A stretch of 64,000 nt of DNA from Macropodus opercularis. Its lineage: Eukaryota > Chordata > Actinopteri > Anabantiformes > Osphronemidae. Within the stretch, counting starts at the first letter, position 1. The number at the start of each line of letters is the position of its first letter. The position numbers were made by a program, and so were the translations under genes. Location of the stretch: positions 13,783,501-13,847,500 of the forward strand of contig JAUCMP010000028.1 of assembly GCA_030770545.1 (NCBI GenBank), read 5' to 3'. Shown piece by piece: positions 45,735 to 58,542 of the stretch. Under the pieces are notes generated by a model that made no database searches, was not told the origin of the DNA, and saw nothing but the letters and a program-made list of their open reading frames with translations.

Positions 45735-46384
45735 CCAGAGTTTTGTGAAAGTAACAGAGAAATACACCGGCGTCGAGAGACGACCCCTCCCAAGTCTTTC
45801 TCGTGGCCTCGCGTTTTGTGCACGCAGAGCTGCAGAGTGTCCTGCCTGTGTCACTTTATATGCGTGAGTGTCAATCAATCAATCAATCAAACTTTATTTA
45901 TAGAGCGCCACATCCCAACACAGAGTTGTCCAAGGCGCTTAACAGACAATAACACCAATAATAAACAATATTAAAACAGATAGGCATACAAGCCTATCTG
46001 TGTGAGTGTGTTTGTGGTTCGATGCTTTGAAACGCATGCGTTGCCATGTGTGGGTGTAACTTCATGTAAAACTTCATGTAAACAATATTAAAACAGATAG
46101 GCATACAAGCCTATCTGTGTGAGTGTGTTTGTGGTTCGATGCTTTGAAACGCATGCGTTGCCATGTGTGGGTGTAACGTCATGTACGCGCGTCAGCACAG
46201 GCCCTGACGCTCAGCGGGCCTGCAGTGGATCGTCATGTGGAAGATCTGGGGGCGTGCAAGGAGAGCACGGCTGTGGGCGGTGCTAAGCACACGGCGCTTT
46301 CTCGCTGCCAGTTCAACACACTGCACCGCGACCAGCGAGGGGCGCCCAAAAGAGGCGGCCTCTGGCATCACGAGCATGCAGGTC

Positions 46385-46572
46385 ATCGCTTCTCGGCCTT
46401 TTGGCTAAGATCAAGTGTAGTATCTGTTCTTATCAGTTTAATATCTGATACGTCCCCTACCCGGGGACCATATATTAAATTGCTTTTTGGAGCAGGGAGG
46501 TGGAACAGGGGCTTGCTCCGTCCACTCCACGCATCGACCTGGTATTGCAGCGCTTCTGGGAACGGTGCACCC
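46385..46572 (+). ncRNA. RNU2: U2 snRNA (unit 29)
   Basis: PSE C at -56. Confidence 0.97.
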
Positions 46573-46878
46573 CCACACTCTGTGTTCAACGCCAAGCCAT
46601 TGTCATTGCGCTCCGCTCTGTCGGGCTCACCTTCTGTCCAGCCTATGGGATTTCCTGTGGGAAAAGGCAGCAATGCATGATGGGACAAGTTTGCTCCCCT
46701 TTGGGAGAAAACAACAAGACAGAGAAAGAACAGCGACTAACGTTCGCCAGCCTTTACTGAAAAGTACAACTGGTGCAGACCGGTAGGCTCCGCAAAGCTG
46801 CCTTCTTCCCACTGTCAGCACCGTCAGTGAGCGTGGTTAGTCCCGGAGAGAGCTCCCTGAGTGCGAGCGGAGCAAGTC

Positions 46879-47041
46879 ATACTTACCTGGCAGGGGAGAT
46901 ACCATGATCAAGAAGGTGGTTCACCCAGGGCGAGGCTCAGCCATTGCACACCGGCTGTCTGACCCCTGCGAATTCCCCAAATGCGGGAATCTCGACTGCA
47001 TAATTTGTGGTAGTGGGGGACTGCGTTCGCGCTCTCCCCTC
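46879..47041 (+). ncRNA. RNU1: U1 snRNA (unit 29)
   Basis: UUCG loop IV. Confidence 0.97.
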
Positions 47042-47213
47042 GTCAGCTGTCAAAGACAAAAGCCTAGTCGTGAGCCACTCTGATTGCACAGAGCCTATCG
47101 GGCGCATGGCTCCGGGCAAGGGGAGGGGCCTAGCAAGCGGCGATAGCTGGGCCTTCCGTGACGGCTGTGGCTGGGAAGACGAGGGGCCTCTGCTTCGCTT
47201 TGAGGCCCGGGCC

Positions 47214-47335
47214 ATCTTCGCTCCGGTTTCTCTTCATAACGCACAAGTCTTTCGCCTTTTACTAAAGATTTCCGTGGAGAGGAACTCAAACGGGTTGAGT
47301 CAATTTTTGCTGGGCTTTGCCCCTCGGCAGAGCCG
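47214..47335 (+). ncRNA. RNU5: U5 snRNA (unit 29)
   Basis: nt 15 U. Confidence 0.93.
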
Positions 47336-47985
47336 CCAGAGTTTTGTGAAAGTAACAGAGAAATACACCGGCGTCGAGAGACGACCCCTCCCAAGTCTTT
47401 CTCGTGGCCTCGCGTTTTGTGCACGCAGAGCTGCAGAGTGTCCTGCCTGTGTCACTTTATATGCGTGAGTGTCAATCAATCAATCAATCAAACTTTATTT
47501 ATAGAGCGCCACATCCCAACACAGAGTTGTCCAAGGCGCTTAACAGACAATAACACCAATAATAAACAATATTAAAACAGATAGGCATACAAGCCTATCT
47601 GTGTGAGTGTGTTTGTGGTTCGATGCTTTGAAACGCATGCGTTGCCATGTGTGGGTGTAACTTCATGTAAAACTTCATGTAAACAATATTAAAACAGATA
47701 GGCATACAAGCCTATCTGTGTGAGTGTGTTTGTGGTTCGATGCTTTGAAACGCATGCGTTGCCATGTGTGGGTGTAACGTCATGTACGCGCGTCAGCACA
47801 GGCCCTGACGCTCAGCGGGCCTGCAGTGGATCGTCATGTGGAAGATCTGGGGGCGTGCAAGGAGAGCACGGCTGTGGGCGGTGCTAAGCACACGGCGCTT
47901 TCTCGCTGCCAGTTCAACACACTGCACCGTGACCAGCGAGGGGCGCCCAAAAGAGGCGGCCTCTGGCATCACGAGCATGCAGGTC

Positions 47986-48173
47986 ATCGCTTCTCGGCCT
48001 TTTGGCTAAGATCAAGTGTAGTATCTGTTCTTATCAGTTTAATATCTGATACGTCCCCTACCCGGGGACCATATATTAAATTGCTTTTTGGAGCAGGGAG
48101 GTGGAACAGGGGCTTGCTCCGTCCACTCCACGCATCGACCTGGTATTGCAGCGCTTCTGGGAACGGTGCACCC
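47986..48173 (+). ncRNA. RNU2: U2 snRNA (unit 30)
   Basis: PSE T at -56. Confidence 0.97.
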
Positions 48174-48479
48174 CCACACTCTGTGTTCAACGCCAAGCCA
48201 TTGTCATTGCGCTCCGCTCTGTCGGGCTCACCTTCTGTCCAGCCTATGGGATTTCCTGTGGGAAAAGGCAGCAATGCATGATGGGACAAGTTTGCTCCCC
48301 TTTGGGAGAAAACAACAAGACAGAGAAAGAACAGCGACTAACGTTCGCCAGCCTTTACTGAAAAGTACAACTGGTGCAGACCGGTAGGCTCCGCAAAGCT
48401 GCCTTCTTCCCACTGTCAGCACCGTCAGTGAGCGTGGTTAGTCCCGGAGAGAGCTCCCTGAGTGCGAGCGGAGCAAGTC

Positions 48480-48642
48480 ATACTTACCTGGCAGGGGAGA
48501 TACCATGATCAAGAAGGTGGTTCACCCAGGGCGAGGCTCAGCCATTGCACACCGGCTGTCTGACCCCTGCGAATTCCCCAAATGCGGGAATCTCGACTGC
48601 ATAATTTGTGGTAGTGGGGGACTGCGTTTGCGCTCTCCCCTC
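48480..48642 (+). ncRNA. RNU1: U1 snRNA, UUUG loop IV (unit 30)
   Basis: nt 150 U (48629). Confidence 0.97.
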
Positions 48643-48814
48643 GTCAGCTGTCAAAGACAAAAGCCTAGTCGTGAGCCACTCTGATTGCACAGAGCCTATC
48701 GGGCGCATGGCTCCGGGCAAGGGGAGGGGCCTAGCAAGCGGCGATAGCTGGGCCTTCCGTGACGGCTGTGGCTGGGAAGACGAGGGGCCTCTGCTTCGCT
48801 TTGAGGCCCGGGCC

Positions 48815-48936
48815 ATCTTCGCTCCGGTTTCTCTTCATAACGCACAAGTCTTTCGCCTTTTACTAAAGATTTCCGTGGAGAGGAACTCAAACGGGTTGAG
48901 TCAATTTTTGCTGGGCTTTGCCCCTCGGCAGAGCCG
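48815..48936 (+). ncRNA. RNU5: U5 snRNA (unit 30)
   Basis: nt 15 U. Confidence 0.93.
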
Positions 48937-49586
48937 CCAGAGTTTTGTGAAAGTAACAGAGAAATACACCGGCGTCGAGAGACGACCCCTCCCAAGTCTT
49001 TCTCGTGGCCTCGCGTTTTGTGCACGCAGAGCTGCAGAGTGTCCTGCCTGTGTCACTTTATATGCGTGAGTGTCAATCAATCAATCAATCAAACTTTATT
49101 TATAGAGCGCCACATCCCAACACAGAGTTGTCCAAGGCGCTTAACAGACAATAACACCAATAATAAACAATATTAAAACAGATAGGCATACAAGCCTATC
49201 TGTGTGAGTGTGTTTGTGGTTCGATGCTTTGAAACGCATGCGTTGCCATGTGTGGGTGTAACTTCATGTAAAACTTCATGTAAACAATATTAAAACAGAT
49301 AGGCATACAAGCCTATCTGTGTGAGTGTGTTTGTGGTTCGATGCTTTGAAACGCATGCGTTGCCATGTGTGGGTGTAACGTCATGTACGCGCGTCAGCAC
49401 AGGCCCTGACGCTCAGCGGGCCTGCAGTGGATCGTCATGTGGAAGATCTGGGGGCGTGCAAGGAGAGCACGGCTGTGGGCGGTGCTAAGCACACGGCGCT
49501 TTCTCGCTGCCAGTTCAACACACTGCACCGCGACCAGCGAGGGGCGCCCAAAAGAGGCGGCCTCTGGCATCACGAGCATGCAGGTC

Positions 49587-49774
49587 ATCGCTTCTCGGCC
49601 TTTTGGCTAAGATCAAGTGTAGTATCTGTTCTTATCAGTTTAATATCTGATACGTCCCCTACCCGGGGACCATATATTAAATTGCTTTTTGGAGCAGGGA
49701 GGTGGAACAGGGGCTTGCTCCGTCCACTCCACGCATCGACCTGGTATTGCAGCGCTTCTGGGAACGGTGCACCC
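49587..49774 (+). ncRNA. RNU2: U2 snRNA (unit 31)
   Basis: PSE C at -56. Confidence 0.97.
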
Positions 49775-50080
49775 CCACACTCTGTGTTCAACGCCAAGCC
49801 ATTGTCATTGCGCTCCGCTCTGTCGGGCTCACCTTCTGTCCAGCCTATGGGATTTCCTGTGGGAAAAGGCAGCAATGCATGATGGGACAAGTTTGCTCCC
49901 CTTTGGGAGAAAACAACAAGACAGAGAAAGAACAGCGACTAACGTTCGCCAGCCTTTACTGAAAAGTACAACTGGTGCAGACCGGTAGGCTCCGCAAAGC
50001 TGCCTTCTTCCCACTGTCAGCACCGTCAGTGAGCGTGGTTAGTCCCGGAGAGAGCTCCCTGAGTGCGAGCGGAGCAAGTC

Positions 50081-50243
50081 ATACTTACCTGGCAGGGGAG
50101 ATACCATGATCAAGAAGGTGGTTCACCCAGGGCGAGGCTCAGCCATTGCACACCGGCTGTCTGACCCCTGCGAATTCCCCAAATGCGGGAATCTCGACTG
50201 CATAATTTGTGGTAGTGGGGGACTGCGTTCGCGCTCTCCCCTC
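50081..50243 (+). ncRNA. RNU1: U1 snRNA (unit 31)
   Basis: UUCG loop IV. Confidence 0.97.
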
Positions 50244-50415
50244 GTCAGCTGTCAAAGACAAAAGCCTAGTCGTGAGCCACTCTGATTGCACAGAGCCTAT
50301 CGGGCGCATGGCTCCGGGCAAGGGGAGGGGCCTAGCAAGCGGCGATAGCTGGGCCTTCCGTGACGGCTGTGGCTGGGAAGACGAGGGGCCTCTGCTTCGC
50401 TTTGAGGCCCGGGCC

Positions 50416-50537
50416 ATCTTCGCTCCGGTTTCTCTTCATAACGCACAAGTCTTTCGCCTTTTACTAAAGATTTCCGTGGAGAGGAACTCAAACGGGTTGA
50501 GTCAATTTTTGCTGGGCTTTGCCCCTCGGCAGAGCCG
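50416..50537 (+). ncRNA. RNU5: U5 snRNA (unit 31)
   Basis: nt 15 U. Confidence 0.93.
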
Positions 50538-51187
50538 CCAGAGTTTTGTGAAAGTAACAGAGAAATACACCGGCGTCGAGAGACGACCCCTCCCAAGTCT
50601 TTCTCGTGGCCTCGCGTTTTGTGCACGCAGAGCTGCAGAGTGTCCTGCCTGTGTCACTTTATATGCGTGAGTGTCAATCAATCAATCAATCAAACTTTAT
50701 TTATAGAGCGCCACATCCCAACACAGAGTTGTCCAAGGCGCTTAACAGACAATAACACCAATAATAAACAATATTAAAACAGATAGGCATACAAGCCTAT
50801 CTGTGTGAGTGTGTTTGTGGTTCGATGCTTTGAAACGCATGCGTTGCCATGTGTGGGTGTAACTTCATGTAAAACTTCATGTAAACAATATTAAAACAGA
50901 TAGGCATACAAGCCTATCTGTGTGAGTGTGTTTGTGGTTCGATGCTTTGAAACGCATGCGTTGCCATGTGTGGGTGTAACGTCATGTACGCGCGTCAGCA
51001 CAGGCCCTGACGCTCAGCGGGCCTGCAGTGGATCGTCATGTGGAAGATCTGGGGGCGTGCAAGGAGAGCACGGCTGTGGGCGGTGCTAAGCACACGGCGC
51101 TTTCTCGCTGCCAGTTCAACACACTGCACCGCGACCAGCGAGGGGCGCCCAAAAGAGGCGGCCTCTGGCATCACGAGCATGCAGGTC

Positions 51188-51375
51188 ATCGCTTCTCGGC
51201 CTTTTGGCTAAGATCAAGTGTAGTATCTGTTCTTATCAGTTTAATATCTGATACGTCCCCTACCCGGGGACCATATATTAAATTGCTTTTTGGAGCAGGG
51301 AGGTGGAACAGGGGCTTGCTCCGTCCACTCCACGCATCGACCTGGTATTGCAGCGCTTCTGGGAACGGTGCACCC
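51188..51375 (+). ncRNA. RNU2: U2 snRNA (unit 32)
   Basis: PSE C at -56, although the U1 of this unit has the UUUG loop; recombinant unit. Confidence 0.97.
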
Positions 51376-51681
51376 CCACACTCTGTGTTCAACGCCAAGC
51401 CATTGTCATTGCGCTCCGCTCTGTCGGGCTCACCTTCTGTCCAGCCTATGGGATTTCCTGTGGGAAAAGGCAGCAATGCATGATGGGACAAGTTTGCTCC
51501 CCTTTGGGAGAAAACAACAAGACAGAGAAAGAACAGCGACTAACGTTCGCCAGCCTTTACTGAAAAGTACAACTGGTGCAGACCGGTAGGCTCCGCAAAG
51601 CTGCCTTCTTCCCACTGTCAGCACCGTCAGTGAGCGTGGTTAGTCCCGGAGAGAGCTCCCTGAGTGCGAGCGGAGCAAGTC

Positions 51682-51844
51682 ATACTTACCTGGCAGGGGA
51701 GATACCATGATCAAGAAGGTGGTTCACCCAGGGCGAGGCTCAGCCATTGCACACCGGCTGTCTGACCCCTGCGAATTCCCCAAATGCGGGAATCTCGACT
51801 GCATAATTTGTGGTAGTGGGGGACTGCGTTTGCGCTCTCCCCTC
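51682..51844 (+). ncRNA. RNU1: U1 snRNA, UUUG loop IV (unit 32)
   Basis: nt 150 U (51831), the only UUUG copy without the T-form U2 PSE upstream. Confidence 0.97.
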
Positions 51845-52016
51845 GTCAGCTGTCAAAGACAAAAGCCTAGTCGTGAGCCACTCTGATTGCACAGAGCCTA
51901 TCGGGCGCATGGCTCCGGGCAAGGGGAGGGGCCTAGCAAGCGGCGATAGCTGGGCCTTCCGTGACGGCTGTGGCTGGGAAGACGAGGGGCCTCTGCTTCG
52001 CTTTGAGGCCCGGGCC

Positions 52017-52138
52017 ATCTTCGCTCCGGTTTCTCTTCATAACGCACAAGTCTTTCGCCTTTTACTAAAGATTTCCGTGGAGAGGAACTCAAACGGGTTG
52101 AGTCAATTTTTGCTGGGCTTTGCCCCTCGGCAGAGCCG
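52017..52138 (+). ncRNA. RNU5: U5 snRNA (unit 32)
   Basis: nt 15 U. Confidence 0.93.
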
Positions 52139-52788
52139 CCAGAGTTTTGTGAAAGTAACAGAGAAATACACCGGCGTCGAGAGACGACCCCTCCCAAGTC
52201 TTTCTCGTGGCCTCGCGTTTTGTGCACGCAGAGCTGCAGAGTGTCCTGCCTGTGTCACTTTATATGCGTGAGTGTCAATCAATCAATCAATCAAACTTTA
52301 TTTATAGAGCGCCACATCCCAACACAGAGTTGTCCAAGGCGCTTAACAGACAATAACACCAATAATAAACAATATTAAAACAGATAGGCATACAAGCCTA
52401 TCTGTGTGAGTGTGTTTGTGGTTCGATGCTTTGAAACGCATGCGTTGCCATGTGTGGGTGTAACTTCATGTAAAACTTCATGTAAACAATATTAAAACAG
52501 ATAGGCATACAAGCCTATCTGTGTGAGTGTGTTTGTGGTTCGATGCTTTGAAACGCATGCGTTGCCATGTGTGGGTGTAACGTCATGTACGCGCGTCAGC
52601 ACAGGCCCTGACGCTCAGCGGGCCTGCAGTGGATCGTCATGTGGAAGATCTGGGGGCGTGCAAGGAGAGCACGGCTGTGGGCGGTGCTAAGCACACGGCG
52701 CTTTCTCGCTGCCAGTTCAACACACTGCACCGCGACCAGCGAGGGGCGCCCAAAAGAGGCGGCCTCTGGCATCACGAGCATGCAGGTC

Positions 52789-52976
52789 ATCGCTTCTCGG
52801 CCTTTTGGCTAAGATCAAGTGTAGTATCTGTTCTTATCAGTTTAATATCTGATACATCCCCTACCCGGGGACCATATATTAAATTGCTTTTTGGAGCAGG
52901 GAGGTGGAACAGGGGCTTGCTCCGTCCACTCCACGCATCGACCTGGTATTGCAGCGCTTCTGGGAACGGTGCACCC
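52789..52976 (+). ncRNA. RNU2: U2 snRNA with G68A (unit 33)
   Basis: nt 68 is A (52856), which breaks the outer G68-C84 pair of stem IIb. The following spacer has G instead of T at 53037, shared with units 36 and 37. Confidence 0.96.
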
Positions 52977-53282
52977 CCACACTCTGTGTTCAACGCCAAG
53001 CCATTGTCATTGCGCTCCGCTCTGTCGGGCTCACCTGCTGTCCAGCCTATGGGATTTCCTGTGGGAAAAGGCAGCAATGCATGATGGGACAAGTTTGCTC
53101 CCCTTTGGGAGAAAACAACAAGACAGAGAAAGAACAGCGACTAACGTTCGCCAGCCTTTACTGAAAAGTACAACTGGTGCAGACCGGTAGGCTCCGCAAA
53201 GCTGCCTTCTTCCCACTGTCAGCACCGTCAGTGAGCGTGGTTAGTCCCGGAGAGAGCTCCCTGAGTGCGAGCGGAGCAAGTC

Positions 53283-53445
53283 ATACTTACCTGGCAGGGG
53301 AGATACCATGATCAAGAAGGTGGTTCACCCAGGGCGAGGCTCAGCCATTGCACACCGGCTGTCTGACCCCTGCGAATTCCCCAAATGCGGGAATCTCGAC
53401 TGCATAATTTGTGGTAGTGGGGGACTGCGTTCGCGCTCTCCCCTC
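53283..53445 (+). ncRNA. RNU1: U1 snRNA (unit 33)
   Basis: UUCG loop IV; spacer marker G at -246. Confidence 0.97.
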
Positions 53446-53617
53446 GTCAGCTGTCAAAGACAAAAGCCTAGTCGTGAGCCACTCTGATTGCACAGAGCCT
53501 ATCGGGCGCATGGCTCCGGGCAAGGGGAGGGGCCTAGCAAGCGGCGATAGCTGGGCCTTCCGTGACGGCTGTGGCTGGGAAGACGAGGGGCCTCTGCTTC
53601 GCTTTGAGGCCCGGGCC

Positions 53618-53739
53618 ATCTTCGCTCCGGTTTCTCTTCATAACGCACAAGTCTTTCGCCTTTTACTAAAGATTTCCGTGGAGAGGAACTCAAACGGGTT
53701 GAGTCAATTTTTGCTGGGCTTTGCCCCTCGGCAGAGCCG
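53618..53739 (+). ncRNA. RNU5: U5 snRNA (unit 33)
   Basis: nt 15 U. Confidence 0.93.
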
Positions 53740-54389
53740 CCAGAGTTTTGTGAAAGTAACAGAGAAATACACCGGCGTCGAGAGACGACCCCTCCCAAGT
53801 CTTTCTCGTGGCCTCGCGTTTTGTGCACGCAGAGCTGCAGAGTGTCCTGCCTGTGTCACTTTATATGCGTGAGTGTCAATCAATCAATCAATCAAACTTT
53901 ATTTATAGAGCGCCACATCCCAACACAGAGTTGTCCAAGGCGCTTAACAGACAATAACACCAATAATAAACAATATTAAAACAGATAGGCATACAAGCCT
54001 ATCTGTGTGAGTGTGTTTGTGGTTCGATGCTTTGAAACGCATGCGTTGCCATGTGTGGGTGTAACTTCATGTAAAACTTCATGTAAACAATATTAAAACA
54101 GATAGGCATACAAGCCTATCTGTGTGAGTGTGTTTGTGGTTCGATGCTTTGAAACGCATGCGTTGCCATGTGTGGGTGTAACGTCATGTACGCGCGTCAG
54201 CACAGGCCCTGACGCTCAGCGGGCCTGCAGTGGATCGTCATGTGGAAGATCTGGGGGCGTGCAAGGAGAGCACGGCTGTGGGCGGTGCTAAGCACACGGC
54301 GCTTTCTCGCTGCCAGTTCAACACACTGCACCGTGACCAGCGAGGGGCGCCCAAAAGAGGCGGCCTCTGGCATCACGAGCATGCAGGTC

Positions 54390-54577
54390 ATCGCTTCTCG
54401 GCCTTTTGGCTAAGATCAAGTGTAGTATCTGTTCTTATCAGTTTAATATCTGATACGTCCCCTACCCGGGGACCATATATTAAATTGCTTTTTGGAGCAG
54501 GGAGGTGGAACAGGGGCTTGCTCCGTCCACTCCACGCATCGACCTGGTATTGCAGCGCTTCTGGGAACGGTGCACCC
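54390..54577 (+). ncRNA. RNU2: U2 snRNA (unit 34)
   Basis: PSE T at -56. Confidence 0.97.
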
Positions 54578-54883
54578 CCACACTCTGTGTTCAACGCCAA
54601 GCCATTGTCATTGCGCTCCGCTCTGTCGGGCTCACCTTCTGTCCAGCCTATGGGATTTCCTGTGGGAAAAGGCAGCAATGCATGATGGGACAAGTTTGCT
54701 CCCCTTTGGGAGAAAACAACAAGACAGAGAAAGAACAGCGACTAACGTTCGCCAGCCTTTACTGAAAAGTACAACTGGTGCAGACCGGTAGGCTCCGCAA
54801 AGCTGCCTTCTTCCCACTGTCAGCACCGTCAGTGAGCGTGGTTAGTCCCGGAGAGAGCTCCCTGAGTGCGAGCGGAGCAAGTC

Positions 54884-55046
54884 ATACTTACCTGGCAGGG
54901 GAGATACCATGATCAAGAAGGTGGTTCACCCAGGGCGAGGCTCAGCCATTGCACACCGGCTGTCTGACCCCTGCGAATTCCCCAAATGCGGGAATCTCGA
55001 CTGCATAATTTGTGGTAGTGGGGGACTGCGTTTGCGCTCTCCCCTC
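54884..55046 (+). ncRNA. RNU1: U1 snRNA, UUUG loop IV (unit 34)
   Basis: nt 150 U (55033). Confidence 0.97.
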
Positions 55047-55218
55047 GTCAGCTGTCAAAGACAAAAGCCTAGTCGTGAGCCACTCTGATTGCACAGAGCC
55101 TATCGGGCGCATGGCTCCGGGCAAGGGGAGGGGCCTAGCAAGCGGCGATAGCTGGGCCTTCCGTGACGGCTGTGGCTGGGAAGACGAGGGGCCTCTGCTT
55201 CGCTTTGAGGCCCGGGCC

Positions 55219-55340
55219 ATCTTCGCTCCGGTTTCTCTTCATAACGCACAAGTCTTTCGCCTTTTACTAAAGATTTCCGTGGAGAGGAACTCAAACGGGT
55301 TGAGTCAATTTTTGCTGGGCTTTGCCCCTCGGCAGAGCCG
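55219..55340 (+). ncRNA. RNU5: U5 snRNA (unit 34)
   Basis: nt 15 U. Confidence 0.93.
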
Positions 55341-55990
55341 CCAGAGTTTTGTGAAAGTAACAGAGAAATACACCGGCGTCGAGAGACGACCCCTCCCAAG
55401 TCTTTCTCGTGGCCTCGCGTTTTGTGCACGCAGAGCTGCAGAGTGTCCTGCCTGTGTCACTTTATATGCGTGAGTGTCAATCAATCAATCAATCAAACTT
55501 TATTTATAGAGCGCCACATCCCAACACAGAGTTGTCCAAGGCGCTTAACAGACAATAACACCAATAATAAACAATATTAAAACAGATAGGCATACAAGCC
55601 TATCTGTGTGAGTGTGTTTGTGGTTCGATGCTTTGAAACGCATGCGTTGCCATGTGTGGGTGTAACTTCATGTAAAACTTCATGTAAACAATATTAAAAC
55701 AGATAGGCATACAAGCCTATCTGTGTGAGTGTGTTTGTGGTTCGATGCTTTGAAACGCATGCGTTGCCATGTGTGGGTGTAACGTCATGTACGCGCGTCA
55801 GCACAGGCCCTGACGCTCAGCGGGCCTGCAGTGGATCGTCATGTGGAAGATCTGGGGGCGTGCAAGGAGAGCACGGCTGTGGGCGGTGCTAAGCACACGG
55901 CGCTTTCTCGCTGCCAGTTCAACACACTGCACCGTGACCAGCGAGGGGCGCCCAAAAGAGGCGGCCTCTGGCATCACGAGCATGCAGGTC

Positions 55991-56178
55991 ATCGCTTCTC
56001 GGCCTTTTGGCTAAGATCAAGTGTAGTATCTGTTCTTATCAGTTTAATATCTGATACGTCCCCTACCCGGGGACCATATATTAAATTGCTTTTTGGAGCA
56101 GGGAGGTGGAACAGGGGCTTGCTCCGTCCACTCCACGCATCGACCTGGTATTGCAGCGCTTCTGGGAACGGTGCACCC
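55991..56178 (+). ncRNA. RNU2: U2 snRNA (unit 35)
   Basis: PSE T at -56. Confidence 0.97.
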
Positions 56179-56484
56179 CCACACTCTGTGTTCAACGCCA
56201 AGCCATTGTCATTGCGCTCCGCTCTGTCGGGCTCACCTTCTGTCCAGCCTATGGGATTTCCTGTGGGAAAAGGCAGCAATGCATGATGGGACAAGTTTGC
56301 TCCCCTTTGGGAGAAAACAACAAGACAGAGAAAGAACAGCGACTAACGTTCGCCAGCCTTTACTGAAAAGTACAACTGGTGCAGACCGGTAGGCTCCGCA
56401 AAGCTGCCTTCTTCCCACTGTCAGCACCGTCAGTGAGCGTGGTTAGTCCCGGAGAGAGCTCCCTGAGTGCGAGCGGAGCAAGTC

Positions 56485-56647
56485 ATACTTACCTGGCAGG
56501 GGAGATACCATGATCAAGAAGGTGGTTCACCCAGGGCGAGGCTCAGCCATTGCACACCGGCTGTCTGACCCCTGCGAATTCCCCAAATGCGGGAATCTCG
56601 ACTGCATAATTTGTGGTAGTGGGGGACTGCGTTTGCGCTCTCCCCTC
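56485..56647 (+). ncRNA. RNU1: U1 snRNA, UUUG loop IV (unit 35)
   Basis: nt 150 U (56634). Confidence 0.97.
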
Positions 56648-56819
56648 GTCAGCTGTCAAAGACAAAAGCCTAGTCGTGAGCCACTCTGATTGCACAGAGC
56701 CTATCGGGCGCATGGCTCCGGGCAAGGGGAGGGGCCTAGCAAGCGGCGATAGCTGGGCCTTCCGTGACGGCTGTGGCTGGGAAGACGAGGGGCCTCTGCT
56801 TCGCTTTGAGGCCCGGGCC

Positions 56820-56941
56820 ATCTTCGCTCCGGTTTCTCTTCATAACGCACAAGTCTTTCGCCTTTTACTAAAGATTTCCGTGGAGAGGAACTCAAACGGG
56901 TTGAGTCAATTTTTGCTGGGCTTTGCCCCTCGGCAGAGCCG
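56820..56941 (+). ncRNA. RNU5: U5 snRNA (unit 35)
   Basis: nt 15 U. Confidence 0.93.
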
Positions 56942-57591
56942 CCAGAGTTTTGTGAAAGTAACAGAGAAATACACCGGCGTCGAGAGACGACCCCTCCCAA
57001 GTCTTTCTCGTGGCCTCGCGTTTTGTGCACGCAGAGCTGCAGAGTGTCCTGCCTGTGTCACTTTATATGCGTGAGTGTCAATCAATCAATCAATCAAACT
57101 TTATTTATAGAGCGCCACATCCCAACACAGAGTTGTCCAAGGCGCTTAACAGACAATAACACCAATAATAAACAATATTAAAACAGATAGGCATACAAGC
57201 CTATCTGTGTGAGTGTGTTTGTGGTTCGATGCTTTGAAACGCATGCGTTGCCATGTGTGGGTGTAACTTCATGTAAAACTTCATGTAAACAATATTAAAA
57301 CAGATAGGCATACAAGCCTATCTGTGTGAGTGTGTTTGTGGTTCGATGCTTTGAAACGCATGCGTTGCCATGTGTGGGTGTAACGTCATGTACGCGCGTC
57401 AGCACAGGCCCTGACGCTCAGCGGGCCTGCAGTGGATCGTCATGTGGAAGATCTGGGGGCGTGCAAGGAGAGCACGGCTGTGGGCGGTGCTAAGCACACG
57501 GCGCTTTCTCGCTGCCAGTTCAACACACTGCACCGCGACCAGCGAGGGGCGCCCAAAAGAGGCGGCCTCTGGCATCACGAGCATGCAGGTC

Positions 57592-57779
57592 ATCGCTTCT
57601 CGGCCTTTTGGCTAAGATCAAGTGTAGTATCTGTTCTTATCAGTTTAATATCTGATACGTCCCCTACCCGGGGACCATATATTAAATTGCTTTTTGGAGC
57701 AGGGAGGTGGAACAGGGGCTTGCTCCGTCCACTCCACGCATCGACCTGGTATTGCAGCGCTTCTGGGAACGGTGCACCC
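57592..57779 (+). ncRNA. RNU2: U2 snRNA (unit 36)
   Basis: PSE C at -56; G68 intact, unlike unit 33. Confidence 0.97.
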
Positions 57780-58085
57780 CCACACTCTGTGTTCAACGCC
57801 AAGCCATTGTCATTGCGCTCCGCTCTGTCGGGCTCACCTGCTGTCCAGCCTATGGGATTTCCTGTGGGAAAAGGCAGCAATGCATGATGGGACAAGTTTG
57901 CTCCCCTTTGGGAGAAAACAACAAGACAGAGAAAGAACAGCGACTAACGTTCGCCAGCCTTTACTGAAAAGTACAACTGGTGCAGACCGGTAGGCTCCGC
58001 AAAGCTGCCTTCTTCCCACTGTCAGCACCGTCAGTGAGCGTGGTTAGTCCCGGAGAGAGCTCCCTGAGTGCGAGCGGAGCAAGTC

Positions 58086-58248
58086 ATACTTACCTGGCAG
58101 GGGAGATACCATGATCAAGAAGGTGGTTCACCCAGGGCGAGGCTCAGCCATTGCACACCGGCTGTCTGACCCCTGCGAATTCCCCAAATGCGGGAATCTC
58201 GACTGCATAATTTGTGGTAGTGGGGGACTGCGTTCGCGCTCTCCCCTC
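58086..58248 (+). ncRNA. RNU1: U1 snRNA (unit 36)
   Basis: UUCG loop IV; spacer marker G at -246 (57840). Confidence 0.97.
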
Positions 58249-58420
58249 GTCAGCTGTCAAAGACAAAAGCCTAGTCGTGAGCCACTCTGATTGCACAGAG
58301 CCTATCGGGCGCATGGCTCCGGGCAAGGGGAGGGGCCTAGCAAGCGGCGATAGCTGGGCCTTCCGTGACGGCTGTGGCTGGGAAGACGAGGGGCCTCTGC
58401 TTCGCTTTGAGGCCCGGGCC

Positions 58421-58542
58421 ATCTTCGCTCCGGTTTCTCTTCATAACGCACAAGTCTTTCGCCTTTTACTAAAGATTTCCGTGGAGAGGAACTCAAACGG
58501 GTTGAGTCAATTTTTGCTGGGCTTTGCCCCTCGGCAGAGCCG
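58421..58542 (+). ncRNA. RNU5: U5 snRNA (unit 36)
   Basis: nt 15 U. Confidence 0.93.
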
